Shown in pieces: positions 32,290 through 43,049 of a DNA stretch of 64,000 nucleotides. Made by a program: the position numbers and the translations under genes. The stretch lies in contig ARYC01001186.1 in the NCBI GenBank assembly GCA_000711775.1, positions 1-64,000 of the forward strand. The letters are read 5' to 3'. This DNA comes from Oxytricha trifallax. Lineage: Eukaryota; Ciliophora; Spirotrichea; Sporadotrichida; Oxytrichidae. Positions within the stretch are counted from its first letter, which is position 1, and every line of letters starts with the position of its first letter. Under the pieces are notes generated by a model. That model had not been told where the DNA came from and made no database searches. It saw only the letters and a list, made by a program, of their open reading frames with translations.

Positions 32290-33450
32290 ATAGTAAACAC
32301 CATTAATAGCACGATTGACATTATATGCTCTGTTCTGTTATCATTAAAATACACACAAATTAGTTGGTTATTCATAAGAGTATGGGATTGTTTAAACAAC
32401 TTCACTAATGAATTCTAATTTTATAATACCATGATAACCAAGGTTAAGTCTGAATATTTATATCAATAAAAAGAAATAGACGCTTGCAAATTCTACTTCT
32501 CAAACACTTGGCGGATATAAAAGTCCTCCGTTATCAATGTGAAAGAATTTATTTTTAACATTGATAACTTTTGAATATCAAAATGAAAATTAAGAATCTA
32601 GAATAGAAAATAGAGTGTATATAATCGACATGCATTGTGATTTATAGAGGCAAAACTGAGCTCTAAATTTGATTATAAAACCCCGTTAGTCAATTAAGAA
32701 TGAAGATTGGGGATTAAGAATAATGAAATTAAGAATTAATTATAATTGGCTGAAATTAAATATAATTAGGCTAAAAACAAATTTACGCACCCTGATTGGT
32801 TTATTTTATAGAGACAATTAATCGAGCCAATGGCTTTAATAATTAGCTAAAACTTTAATAATTTACGCCAATTAAAATTAATTCTTAATTTCATTCATTC
32901 TTAATCCACAATCTTCATTCTTAATTGACTAACGGGGTTTTATTAAAAAGAGGAATTAAATATAACAGGAGTCAGCGTATCTAAATGAAAGGGTATATAT
33001 GAAGAAATTAATATTACTGAATTGGGATAATATTTCATCAGTTTTGAGCAGTGTTTGTATTTTGTCAGCAGTTTTGAAACCATTTCTAAAAGCTGATTTC
33101 ATCCTTGTGTTTGTGATAGAATTTTCTTCAGATATCTTTTGATGAGCAGGCATTTTAAATTAAAATTTTATCAAAATTATTGTATTTTAAATTTATTAAG
33201 ACAAACATGAAAAACAAAATATTTTGAAGTTTTTTATTGAAATGAAATGCTTCTATCTTTTTAAGTATTCAAGAGTACAATATATTTATGGTATTTACCT
33301 ATTTAATACTTTAGTTTTCAAAATCAAGAGTGCTAATCGTTACTTTAATTTGACTTTTAAACAAATTCTACTCATTCTAACTATTGCTTTTCTCAATATG
33401 AGTTGAATGTCCACCATTATAAAACTAGTTATAAGCATTTGTACTATAAG
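32290..33450 (-). CDS. Hypothetical minus-strand gene, small coding blocks
   Basis: ATG 33153 starts MPAHQKISEENSITNTRMK and SAFRNGFKTADKIQTLLKTD, ending near the edge of the MITE at 32676-32942. After the MITE, 32570-32330 reads FFHIDNGGLLYPPSV, EVEFASVYFF and NLGYHGIIKLEFISEVVQ, YSYEQPTNLCVF with frame changes. Another block at 33400-33260 (IEKSNSQNEQNLFKSQ, VTISTLDFENQSIKQ) lies upstream and may belong to a neighbouring gene. The blocks are short and not linked by a proven junction; no family recognised. Confidence 0.4.
32676..32942. mobile_element. MITE family B (TAAAACCCCG ends)
   Basis: Inverted ends of about 65 bp: TAAAACCCCGTTAGTCAATT at left and its complement AATTGACTAACGGGGTTTTA at right, with about three indels between arms. 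Internal sequence is AT-rich and non-coding. Both edges show TA, compatible with a Tc1/mariner-type target. It lies between coding blocks and may be one insert of the minus-strand gene at 32290-33450. A decayed relative is suspected at 17056. Confidence 0.8.
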
Positions 33451-33510
33451 AAGAGTGTTGGATTCATGATCATTCTGTTCTTTAGTGATATTGTAATTTA
33501 CTATTTCTAT

Positions 33511-35110
33511 TCAGGATTGTATTAGCTTTTTTAACTACTACGCTTTTCTCTACTGTTCCCTCTCCTACTACCTTTGTTCCTAGTTTTGAGAGTTACTTAA
33601 ATCAAAACTATAATCACCACCTTCGTAGGATTACTTTTAATCCCTTTCTCTATAGCAATCACAATTGCTCCTTTATTACTTCTACTCCTAATAACTTCAT
33701 TTTGTTATTTTTGTCTCTTGGTTTATCTCTGCTATAACTATGATGATCTCTCTCACTACCTCTTCAACTTTTATCTCTATGCTAATATTTATTTCTTCTT
33801 CTATCCTCTCCTAAACAGATATATTTAAGATTGCTATCTTCTCGAAAAATTTGGGCTCAGCTTTTCTAATATCAATCTTTCTTCCATTCATATCGGTAAC
33901 TTAAATATCAGTAATCAGTCTTTTAGAAACTCTATCATAAAAAAGTGATGAAGTCAAACCTCTACTGGCTCTTGATGTGGGCTCTCTTAAAATCTGAGCA
34001 TCCTTATCTTCTCCACACTGTTGAAAGTGAGCCCTAAAGGCTTCATCAGTAAGTTGATAATCAAGACCACCAACGAAGACTTTATCCCTAACACCTTATG
34101 TCTTTAATCTTTTGAGCTCACGATATTTAAGTTTCATATCAATCTAGTAATCGTTTCTAGCAGTGTCACCTCGATTTTTTCTATTGCGATTTCTCTCTAT
34201 CTCTATCCCTACCTCTATCATCTCTTCTAATGACAACTCCTCTATCAGATTGCTGATTTGTTGAACTTCTATCGTTTCTGCTACAATTACCTCCTTTATC
34301 ACTTTCTCGCTCTCTTTCTGCAAAGTTGTTTACTTGTCTTAGAAAGAATCTGAGGTTAAGAACCACCACTCTCTCTAACCTCAATAATTCTATTCTGTAT
34401 AATATGGGGAGTGGGTGGCTTCAAAAGTCTCTTATTCAACTATCTCACAGATTCCATTTTATTCTCTAAGAGAGTAAAGACAGCAAATCCTCTACTTTTT
34501 CTAGTATATTTATCTCTCAAAAATGAAAAAGAATGTGAAAAAATTGATGGTATTAGCAATAAGATTAATAACAATACTAATGCTTTTTAAAATCATAGAT
34601 ATAGAAGTTTCGAAACAGCTTTGTTATTTTCCCGGTATCCATCGTAGATGTCTCGTCTCGTCAGCATGAATAAACTTCCCTAACAAGTCCCTTTTTTTTC
34701 CTTTCTGAAGTCTCTGTCTTTCACCATCACTGACTCATCGAATTACTGGAAGTGTATTAAAAAAATTAAAGATATCATAAATGTAGCTTACAAAATTATT
34801 GTGAATACAACATGGTTCCATATTCATCTTAAAGGTTTTCATTTTAACAAATATTAATTAATTAAAATTTATCTATTTCTAATTATAAATTATCATTATT
34901 GAAACATCAACAACATTACCGTATTGTCTAAAATACTTCTCAATTTCAGATTCTAAAAGAAATGTTAAAAAACCCAATTTTTTCTTAACTTTAGCTGTAA
35001 ACAGTATTCCACCAATGAAATACTTTGAAAATGTTCCAATTCATAGATTTGTTGAGGCTGATTTATTTAATTTTGAATTCCAGTTTGCTGAACTGCTCTT
35101 TGATTGTTTG
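33511..35110 (-). CDS. Two-RRM RNA-binding protein (hnRNP A/Musashi/DAZAP1-like)
   Basis: RRM1 is split: KYFIGGILFTAK (RNP2) and SEIEKYFRQYGNVVDVSIM (34995-34890), FDESVMVKDRDFRK (about 34735-34695), then KYTRKSRGFAVFTLLEN (RNP1) and SVRQLNKRLLKPP (34520-34420). A linker rich in Arg/Asp/Ser follows (ERERESDKGGNCSRND, RRDDRGRDRDREKSQ). RRM2 is KVFVGGLDYQLTDEAFRAHF (34088 downwards), REPTSRASRGL (RNP1 region, altered), VSKRLITDIQVTDMNGRKID and IRKAEPK, the hnRNP A-type ending. The C-terminal tail is Arg/Asp then Gln-rich (RDHHSYSRDKPRDKNNK, GGDYSFDLSNSQNQEQRQ) to TGA 33511-33513. It probably acts in mRNA processing or translational control. Confidence 0.87.
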
Positions 35111-35154
35111 TAATTAATCCAGCCCCTAACTCAGAGCTAAAAGATTGTTGAATT

Positions 35155-35811
35155 ATGCCAAAGATCCTAATAACTGATGAATATAATTAACAGGGGATTG
35201 CTGAAGATTTTAAGGTTAAATTAACTACTTATATTTGCTTTAAGGAAGACATAACCCCTAGAAGTTTAAAGGAAAATGACTTTGTTACCCTCCTATTTAC
35301 TACTTGGGTCCTTGATTAGTGCTACCTTGAAGTTGCGACAAATTCGGTTAATTTATCATTAAATTTTAAGGAAAATTTGGATGATTTAAAGGTAATTGAT
35401 CTACCTATTAATTTTAAGCGTGCTGCTAAACTAAATTACAGATGAATTTTTAGGGGTTTTAGCCTTAATTAGTAAGAAAAGGATTCAGAGCTGGCTAAAT
35501 TTGACTTTAGTTTAACTATTAACCAGGTTGATGCTAAAGTTGAGAAGATTGTGAAATTTAATGATTTGAGAAACTTAATTCTAGTTAGTTGTGGCAGACC
35601 TATAGACTAGCTGATCCAAAAGAGTTATACTATCGTTTATTCTCTAAGTCTATCCACCATTGCTCTCCTATAAAGAGTTAAATTGCTGCTAGGGCATATA
35701 TTGGCTAGCTAATTGCAGTAAAGTTTTCAAAGAAAACTACTGTTGAGCTTGTGGTATCTGGTTCATATTATATTTATAAACTTTAAAATTATAAATTTGT
35801 CAAAAGAATGA
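35155..35811 (+). CDS. Hypothetical protein, about 220 residues
   Basis: ATG 35155 starts MPKILITDEYNQQGIAEDF; the frame stays open through YICFKEDITPRSLKENDF, LLFTTWVLDQCYLEVA, FKENLDDLKVIDLPINFKR, one in-frame TGA (after KLNYR), FSLNQQEKDSELAKFDFSL and VEKIVKFNDLRNLILVSCG. Near 35620 coding appears to shift one base to YRLFSKSIHHCSPIKSQ and IAARAYIGQLIAVKFSKK, VELVVSGSYYIYKL. It is notable for many TTT, TTA, GAT and AAG codons and for beta-strand-like alternation. No family recognised. It converges with the minus-strand gene ending near 35985. Confidence 0.55.
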
Positions 35812-35984
35812 AATATATTTTCCCCTTAAAATTATTCATTCTATATATTTAATTATAAGGTAATAGCTTCGATTTTATTTGCTTTTATTTAAGTTGAATT
35901 TAATCAATTATTTATTTCTTACTTTAAATTTGATTTCACAAAAATCGTTAGTGATTAATATATAGTATTTCATAAGATCTTACC

Positions 35985-37990
35985 TTCTAATCTTCATATC
36001 AACGACATCAATGCATTAAAATTGTAGTACTTTCGATACATATAATTTAGTTTCATCCATTATTAATCCAAATGCTGAAAAATGACCAGCCTCTTTGCTT
36101 GCTTCTCTTCTCCATAGATGCTAATGAAATCTGGGGTGGGGGAAGTTTTCTACACTTTCTTATGATGAAAAAAACTTTTTAGAGAAGTTTCTTGCACTAT
36201 TTTTATTTTAGTTATTTTTTATCAATCTTTTTTCAACAACTATCAACCAACTTATGGACACATCTCATTGTTTTAATTCACTTAATTTATAAATCAATAA
36301 ATCAATATCTTGGGGGGAAGTTTCCTGCTCCACACATAAAAATATATAATATTTATAATTTTCTCAAAATCTTTAACATCAATAATGATTTAATTATTTA
36401 TAATCTATTATAAAAAATTATTTCTACCTAAATAATGAATTCAAATTTTAATGAAAATCATTTAATTATTAATAAAAAACAATTAATTTAGCATTGTTTT
36501 AATATTTGTAATTTGATAAAAATTAATAATCTACTTTGAAAATTAAATATCATTAAAAGTTGTTTAGTAAATGGTTAATGCAATTGAATTTAAAATTTAT
36601 ATGTTTTAATATTTTTATTGCCAAACAATTAAAAATTTAATAATGGGGCAGGAAACTTCCCCCAATATCTTTATAAGCATGATTCTAAGCACAATCCAAG
36701 CTTTTTCTCTTTTTTTTTAAATACCTATAATCTAAGAACTTTTACAAGTTTAGGCTGAAATAGATTCACTATATATAATTCTTTAGTATTTTAGGTGTCC
36801 AAGTGTACTCAATTTTATTATTTGTTGTCTAAACTACAGGAAATACTCTTCCTATCAGACCCAAAACTCCTCTTAATATTCAATAAGCCCTATAATTATA
36901 AAATTTTTAAATTTAAATAAAATTTATTATATTATACATAAATAAAAAAAAGTGCAGGGAATTTCCTCGACTGCAGAAAACTTCCTTTCACCCGAAATCT
37001 GAATGATAGGAGTTGTAGTTCGTAGAAAGATTTTTGATTCTCTGAATTTATTCTGCAAAATTATTTCAATTATCGTTTTGTTGATAGCCTGCGATTCTGA
37101 ATCCTGCTGTCTGGTTCTTTATTGAGAAATAGGAACGAAATCTAAAAGTTCGAAAATTAGTTCATACATTTTATTATATTTACTGTATTAATTTAAGATA
37201 ATGTAAAACTTAAACAACTTAGTAAATTAAATTGGAAAAGTGCAATTACAATTAATACCCCATAGATAAAATTACACTTATCTCAATAAATTAGTAAATA
37301 AATCAAAGTATTTTAGAGGTTTTAAATGCAATAAAGAAAAATAAGAACCCTTCTCTGAGGATCTATTGAAATATATCAGGGTATTTCTTTCCAAAGTATC
37401 TAAGAGAATGAAGAGCTAAAATACCCCCATTTTTGAAATCATTTCTGGGATTCTTTGTCTAAAATCTGATTTTACTCTATTTCTTAGTTTCATGCCTTTT
37501 AGGGAGACCTTCAATTTCATCTCCAAAATTAATAAATATAGATTTGCGCGATATTTCTCTTTTTATTGATTAGTATATAACTAATTAGTTGATGTTATTT
37601 ACACTTACTTCATGATATATGTCCAGTTAATTTTTGGGGTGAATCATTTTGTGCTAAAATTTCACATACCTCTCTATTTAAACAGTACTTTAATAAATTT
37701 ATAGGTAAATATAATTGATCTCTTACTTTTTTATTAGTTTATTACTTCTTGTTGAAACAGCATAGACATAATCCCTCAAAGATTAAAAGAAAATTATGTT
37801 TCCCCATAAAAACACTATTTATAAGTTTACTAAATAAAACTATTCAATAAAATTAAACCTATTAAAAAGATACTTGAAGAGTGATCTTTAAAGGAATCGT
37901 TAGTATTATTTTCCCCTTGCTATCTATACATGAATATCGCATTTTTGAATGATTATGATAGTTAAGCGTCCCAGAACCCATAAGATATGA
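35985..37990 (-). CDS. Hypothetical gene carrying a nested transposon insertion
   Basis: Blocks on the minus strand: NREVCEILAQNDSPQKLTG (37690-37625), GDEIEGLPKRHETKKQSK and NGGILALHSLRYFGKKYPD (37540-37325), DFVPISQQRTRQQDSESQA and NKTIIEIILQNKFRESKI (37150-37035), which runs across the transposon site into LASMEKRSKQRG; and EAGHFSAFGLIMDETKLYV, SKVLQFQCIDVVDMKIRR (36090-35990), after which GTAAGATC could be an intron start. With the element 36134-36993 and one 8-bp duplication removed, two frames are open across the junction, so coding continuity is restored whichever is used. Function unknown. Confidence 0.55.
36134..36993. mobile_element. 860-bp element with 8-bp target duplication (outer)
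   Basis: Ends: GGGTGGGGGAAGTTTTCTAC at left; the right end in reverse complement reads GGGTGAAAGGAAGTTTTCTG. GAAATCTG is duplicated at 36126-36133 and 36994-37001. It has no coding capacity. A second element with related ends sits inside it. It lies within a coding block of the minus-strand gene. Confidence 0.88.
36312..36663. mobile_element. 352-bp element nested in the outer one, same family
   Basis: Left end GGGGGGAAGTTTCCTGCTCC, right end in reverse complement GGGGGAAGTTTCCTGCCCC. AATATCTT is duplicated at 36304-36311 and 36664-36671. The termini share GGGGGAAGTTT with the outer element, and the duplication is again 8 bp, so a relative inserted into a relative. The core is AT-rich, non-coding. 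Confidence 0.85.
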
Positions 37991-38514
37991 TTTTATTCTA
38001 TATATTAAATGTTTTTTTCAGGTTAGAATAAATAGTACGAATAATATTAATAATTATTAATTTAGATTTAATTTTTTGTGAAACAGCAATTCAAAATAAA
38101 ATCAAACCTTCATCAACATTTTGGACATATAAAATTATTGCACTTAAGTACCTGATTGATTGTTTAAGTTGTCATATGATTGCCTTTCTTTTAGTAAATC
38201 ATTATCGTTGCCATTTAAAATTAAATAATAACCGCAATAGTGATCAACCTTCGATTGGTTGGATGATGACATTAATCAATAAATAAATTATCTTATATTT
38301 TTAATTAAATTATAAGAATTTAAAGAATAGAAATTTAACTATGAATATATCTATGAATAAAAATGAACCATTTAATTTAAATTGCGTGGAATCATGAAAC
38401 TTTCTGTGTTCCGCACATCAGCTAAAAAGTCTTTAATGATCCTTGCTTTTTATTATTATATAAATTTATAATCTTTATCAATACCAACTTCGATTATTTA
38501 TAAGATTAAGATAC

Positions 38515-38735
38515 ATTCAATTTATATGGGAAGACTAAATAAGAATGATCTGAGTATTAGGAAGAAATAATAAATATATACAAGAAGATATCATAAATAG
38601 TACAAATAAAGCAATAAATCAGGTTTGCAGATGATTGCAGTCATATAAGTATCTGAATCTTAGGAAAATCATTAAACTGTCTAATAAACCGAAATTTTAT
38701 ATAAATCTGGGATGGGAATGAAGAATTTAATTTAT
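38515..38735 (+). CDS. Small Gln-rich coding block, unrecognised
   Basis: Plus-strand frame: KNDLSIRKKQQIYTRRYHKQ, SNKSGLQMIAVIQVSESQEN, TEILYKSGMGM, with TAA/TAG for Gln. It lies in AT-rich surroundings (37990-38510 shows nothing else). It may be the 5' part of the Cys/His-rich block at 38860. Function unknown. Confidence 0.35.
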
Positions 38736-38859
38736 TTATAATTTTAAGTTATCATGACCTCTCAACAATCTTATTATATAATTAAATTTCAGATTATTCA
38801 ACAGCAATTTCTCTGACGTCTTGGATACAGAAATTCAATATTTTCTTACTAAGCAAGTT

Positions 38860-39090
38860 TCATTTTAGTTTATGACCAGATCCCAAGCACCACATGCCAC
38901 TATTGTTCTAAGCTTCCTCAGGAAGAAACAAAGCTTTATTGTAGCAGGGATTTAGTTTATTCGAGCTAATATCAAACTAACTCAAAGCTTAATCTTAATA
39001 TAAAGGCTATTATTAATGTCTAATACTGCTTATTCCAGATGAAGCTAGTTGATTACAATTGTAAGCCTAGGCACTATATTTGCTCTCATA
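38860..39090 (+). CDS. Cys/His-rich (probable zinc-binding) coding block
   Basis: The frame reads TCHYCSKLPQEETKLYCSRD, then VQYCLFQMKLVDYNCKPRHY and ICSHT before TGA at about 39090. The pattern CxxC with later C and CxxxHxxCxH suggests a cross-braced or B-box-like zinc-binding domain of about 70 residues, but the spacing does not fit a family I can name with confidence. It overlaps tail-to-tail with the 3' end of the minus-strand Rab gene at 39080-39960, so part of the two readings must be non-coding. Confidence 0.4.
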
Positions 39091-39960
39091 CATGACAAAC
39101 CGACCAAACTTGAAAAGTCTCTGATGCATCTGTGAAAATCTTTTTCTGATGTCACTTTGAGCATCTCCACTTATTCTACTTTTACCAAAGATGGAATAGT
39201 TGATTGAATTCGATTTAGAACTCCTGAACTATAATTTAATTCACTGTCATTCTGTTGTTGTAGACTAATAGAGAACTATTCGACACAATTTACTTCAGCT
39301 CTGCTGAACACATCATCAATTTTGATATTGTCCATCGCAGGATCTCAAAGACTGCAACCAATTGCAATAGCTGAGCAAGCTCATCTGCCTCTTGAATAGA
39401 AAATTTTCTGTATTTTCTTTCAGATTCGACTTATTGCCAACAAGAATGATATTTTAGTTTGATTCTCTATGATTGAACATCATGAAATTTATGATTTACT
39501 CCTCAACTTAATAGAAACTTGCTCTGTTTTTTATGTCGTGGACAGCCATACTACAATGAGAAATTTTTTAGTAAGCATGCTATATAGATCGGAATCTTTC
39601 TTAACTGACAGTATCCCAAATCTACAGTTTAATGATCTTATCGTAAACTATTTAAAAGCTCAAATACTTTCTATGGGTAAAAAAGTGTTTTAAAGCAGAT
39701 ATTTCAATAAACTCTAAGGGACTTATTCTAAAAATTAAAGACAACTCCAATTGTGCACAGATGCTTATCATTAAAATGATTTTCAATGAATCTCATTAGC
39801 ATTTAAGTCTTTCCCGTGTTACTCTCTCCGATAAGCACTATTTTGTGTAAAGCATCAAAGTCATAAGCAGAGAAGTTCTTTGGATTTTTATCAATGCTTT
39901 CTTATATGAGTTTGGTTTATTCTTGTGTCTAAACTTATTTTTTGAATAAATAAGGGGTGG
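39080..39960 (-). CDS. Rab-family small GTPase 2
   Basis: Minus strand: N-terminal ESIDKNPKNFSAYDFDALHK, then KIVLIGESNTGKTQMLMRF (P-loop at 39829-39806), FNDKHLCTIGVVFNF (switch I, TIGVxF), an AT-rich insert, LQIWDTVSQERFRSIQHAY (DTAGQE replaced by DTVSQE), MAVHDIKNRASFYQVEEQ, NIILVGNKSNLKEN (G4 NKSN in place of NKxD), FSIQEADELAQLLQL, and after a one-base loss MDNIKIDDVFSRAEVNC. A long Gln/Glu-rich tail follows. The altered G3 and G4 residues (Gly lost in G3, Asp to Asn in G4) would weaken GTP binding, so this may be a divergent or decayed paralogue. No C-terminal double Cys is visible. Confidence 0.85.
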
Positions 39961-40361
39961 AAGAATATCAAATAAGGAAAATTAATTTTTAAACTAGAGA
40001 ATACATTTTGTTCTGAAATTTCATATAATCATTAGCTTCTCTTCCGAAAGATCTCCCAAATTCTATTAAGAGAAGTAGTTTAAGCTTCCTTGTCTCCACA
40101 TTTCAATTTATAAATTCACAAAATTAAACCAATTCATTTATCATCAATATCAAATTAATTCTAGCTATAAAATAAATTATGTTAAAGTAAAGCTAATATA
40201 AAAACGTTAATAATCAACAATAATAATGCAATTATTTAAATGAAACCTAGGTAGATTTCTACCTTATTTCACTAGTTACTCTCATTGGTTTATAGAGGTA
40301 AAGTCTCTAACCTATCATCTTTTCTAGTCTTTACTAATTTTGATATTACGATTGATTGAAA

Positions 40362-41420
40362 TCAATACAGCTCTTAAGCTACTGGAGAATTGTCTCCATT
40401 AATCTTTTTCCTGTCAAAATCCTCATTTGTATAAAAATTTGGGTTCATGTTCGAATAAGTTTGCAGAAGTGGCTACATTTGGGAGTTTGTATCTGTATTG
40501 ATCCTCAAATATTTCTAGTTATAAACAGAGGGAATTCTTGAGTCAAATGTTTGTAGAGTTGGAACTGTGTTACTCAACCTATTTTTGTGATGTTAAGGAG
40601 GCCTCATTACGTCACTTAAAAAGCCTGACTATTGTCTTTTGTGTTTAAGGGTCCTATAATTTAATTAAGAATTTAAAGTAAAGCTTCCACTTGAATAAGT
40701 TTATCATTTTCACTGTGGGTCGAAACACCCTTACTTTATTTTAAGCCTTAATATTTCCCTATCAACTGTGCTAAAATTTAATGAATTTTCTCTATTTCTT
40801 TCTGTTTTTTTTATTGTTCACTTTCATTCTTTTTTTTTAATTTATTTAAAGCGTTTTTCCATTAACAAGCCTCGCTCTTTAGTATGCTATAATGCTTGCT
40901 CTCCTTATCCTCCATTAAATCCCTGATCTATTTAGATTCATAATACGCTTTCTTTTGTTCCTCTGCTACACACTTTTAAGTCTCAACTTCTTCTTTAAGC
41001 TGAACAATTTTCTCTTGCAACCTGTCTAAGTAATCTTTTTGATGATAGTTCACTCCGTATCAAATTTGACAGGTGCCACTAAACAAACCTCTTGGCACTA
41101 TGACTGAATTACTTGTTATCAAATAATCAGAAGCCAGAGTCATAACATGTTCTTATCTCTGATTGTCATATTGACCATCGTTTGATGAACAAAATGCTCC
41201 TTTTAAAGATGAGAGATTTAACCATCATAGAAATCATTGGATTAGGCATAGAGGTTGTTATTCGTTTTATGTGAATTTATTTAAGGGCTATTCTCCTCAA
41301 CTCGATTGCAAATTTATAGAGTTATTACTTAAATGATTTTAATTGGCTGCATTGTGCTGGTACTTTGCAAAGAGTGGGTTTAAGTGAATTGATGCAGAAT
41401 TTTAAAGGCGGTCTAAATGT
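40362..41420 (-). CDS. Coiled-coil protein of unknown function
   Basis: Upstream block (41400-41230): QLKSFKQQLYKFAIELRRI and ITTSMPNPMISMMV. After a shift one frame runs from about 41220 to 40650: LKGAFCSSNDGQYDNQRQE, VIVPRGLFSGTCQI, an in-frame TGA, YGVNYHQKDYLDRLQEKIVQ, LKEEVETQKCVAEEQKKAYY, LMEDKESKHYSILKSEACQW, LKKKNESEQQKKQKEIEK, a heptad-rich coiled coil. A last block reads RPPQHHKNRLSNTVPTLQ, NTDTNSQMQPLLQTYSNMNP and FDRKKINGDNSPVAQELY to TGA 40362-40364. The architecture (coiled coil plus polar tail) suggests a cytoskeletal or scaffold protein; nothing more specific can be said. Confidence 0.65.
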
Positions 41421-41595
41421 GCGGTTTTATCAAACTTGTTTCTTAAATAATTCTTAATCAACCAAATATTCTTATAAAAAAATTGACTAAAATAATAATT
41501 AATGCTATATTGATTGGTAATCGTTAAAAAACCACAGGGGTAAAATTTTAAAATATAAATCTAAAATTTAATTCGATATATTATTTTGTAATTTA

Positions 41596-42674
41596 ATGGC
41601 AGAGTAGAGATCAAATTATCGATGAGGTGATTCCCTTCGAGATTAAGAGACTGTTAATTCTTAACCAGCTACAGTCAAGTAGCATGAAAATAGATAAAAA
41701 GCAGGGGATACCAAGCATTACGACCACTTCTAAAAAGTAGGATTTTCTTGCTAGAAATACCTATTTAGTAAAAAATTTTATAGTTGTTTTGATTAGTGAT
41801 GCTGCAGTCGGTAAATCTAATCTGATAAGATAAAAAAATCAAATGAATTCTATAAATGATGGTTAAACTTTTAATAGATATGTGAAGGACAAATATCGAA
41901 GTGTGAGTGCCACGATAGGAATGGAATTTGCTTATTAATATCAATGTTAAAGAATAATATTAAAGTCAAGGCTTGGATTTGGGATACTTGTAAGTTAAAC
42001 CTACGTGAGAGAATTAATTTATTTAAATAAAAAAATACAAAGTTTACCAATTTTATTGACTTGGTAATAAAATTAACTGGTTCTGAGAAGTACAGGTCAA
42101 TTACTACTGATCCTAACAGATTTGCGCTTGGAGCAGTTCTTTTCTATGATATTTCAAACGCAGATACATTCAGAAATTGCATATCTTGGCTCGAAATTGT
42201 GAAATTAAACGCTGATAAAAACGTTTTAATTGCACTTGTTTTGTTGGTAAATAAATATTTTATATATTTATATTTTGCCAAAATTCCTTCCGTAATGTAC
42301 TTTATGACAATAAACTGATGAAAATTTTTCATTTTTTGTCCAATAAATACATCGATATTAGTCAATAGATAATCAGGAAATAAATCAGATTTGGAATGTA
42401 AATTCAACAAGAAGAGAAGTGCCAAAAAAATGAGGAGAAATTTGCAAGAGATTATACTCTGATATTCGTTGGTGAATCATCCTCCCAATATAATTAAATA
42501 TAAAAGAAGTTATGGATGTATTGCTTAAAAGTAAGTCCCTTATAATTATTTATACTATCTTTAGGGGTTTTCATGGTACAGAGTGAACTGGTAAAGAAGG
42601 GCTAAAAGAGAATGGAAATATTGAAAATGTCTAAGGAAGCTCTTATGCTCAATAATCATCGTTGCTGTTACTGA
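41596..42674 (+). CDS. Rab11-like small GTPase 3 with a mapped internal eliminated sequence
   Basis: ATG 41596; polar leader ending KHYDHFQKV; P-loop block VVLISDAAVGKSNLIRQ (41790-41830); FNRYVKDKYRSVSATIGMEF (switch I); IKVKAWIWDT; after an insert probably bounded by ACT, GSEKYRSITTDPNRFALGAV and LFYDISNADTFRNCISWLE; then DKNVLIALVLLVNK. Joining at the 8-bp repeat AAATAAAT (42249 and 42378) gives VLLVNKSDLECKFNKKREVP, restoring the G4 motif NKSD. The final blocks are NIKEVMDVLLK and a C-terminal tail ending HRCCY and TGA 42672-42674, the double-Cys prenylation end expected of a Rab. The GSEKY in switch II replaces AGQERY. The gene otherwise matches Rab11 most closely (exocytic/recycling traffic). 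Confidence 0.9.
42257..42385. other. Internal eliminated sequence with AAATAAAT pointer
   Basis: The 129-bp AT-rich insert lies between two copies of AAATAAAT (42249-42256 and 42378-42385). Retaining one copy fuses the flanking blocks of the Rab11-like gene in frame exactly at the conserved NKSD motif. This fits the pointer model of hypotrich gene assembly. Confidence 0.9.
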
Positions 42675-43049
42675 ATTTTAATTAGATACATTTAAAGTGC
42701 TCTGTAAATCTGCAGATGAATAGTATATATGTTATAAGATGTGCTTAAAATTTATCAAAATAATTGCTAATATAGAAAGTATTGATTTTAAAAATTATAT
42801 GAATAAAATTAACAAATATATTCCAAACTTCATTGATAGTTAACAATTATTTATTAAGTTTTTTTACTTATCATATTTAAAACTTATATTCTTAGCCCTG
42901 CCTAATTTAAATCAATTCTCAATAAGTGATAGATTAGAGCTTTTTATTTTATTTCTAAGATATCTAAGTTACATCTTCCTCATTTTATTATTATTTACTT
43001 ATTTTCTCAAGTTTTCTCTCAATTCATTCTAAAATAGAAAATATTTTAA

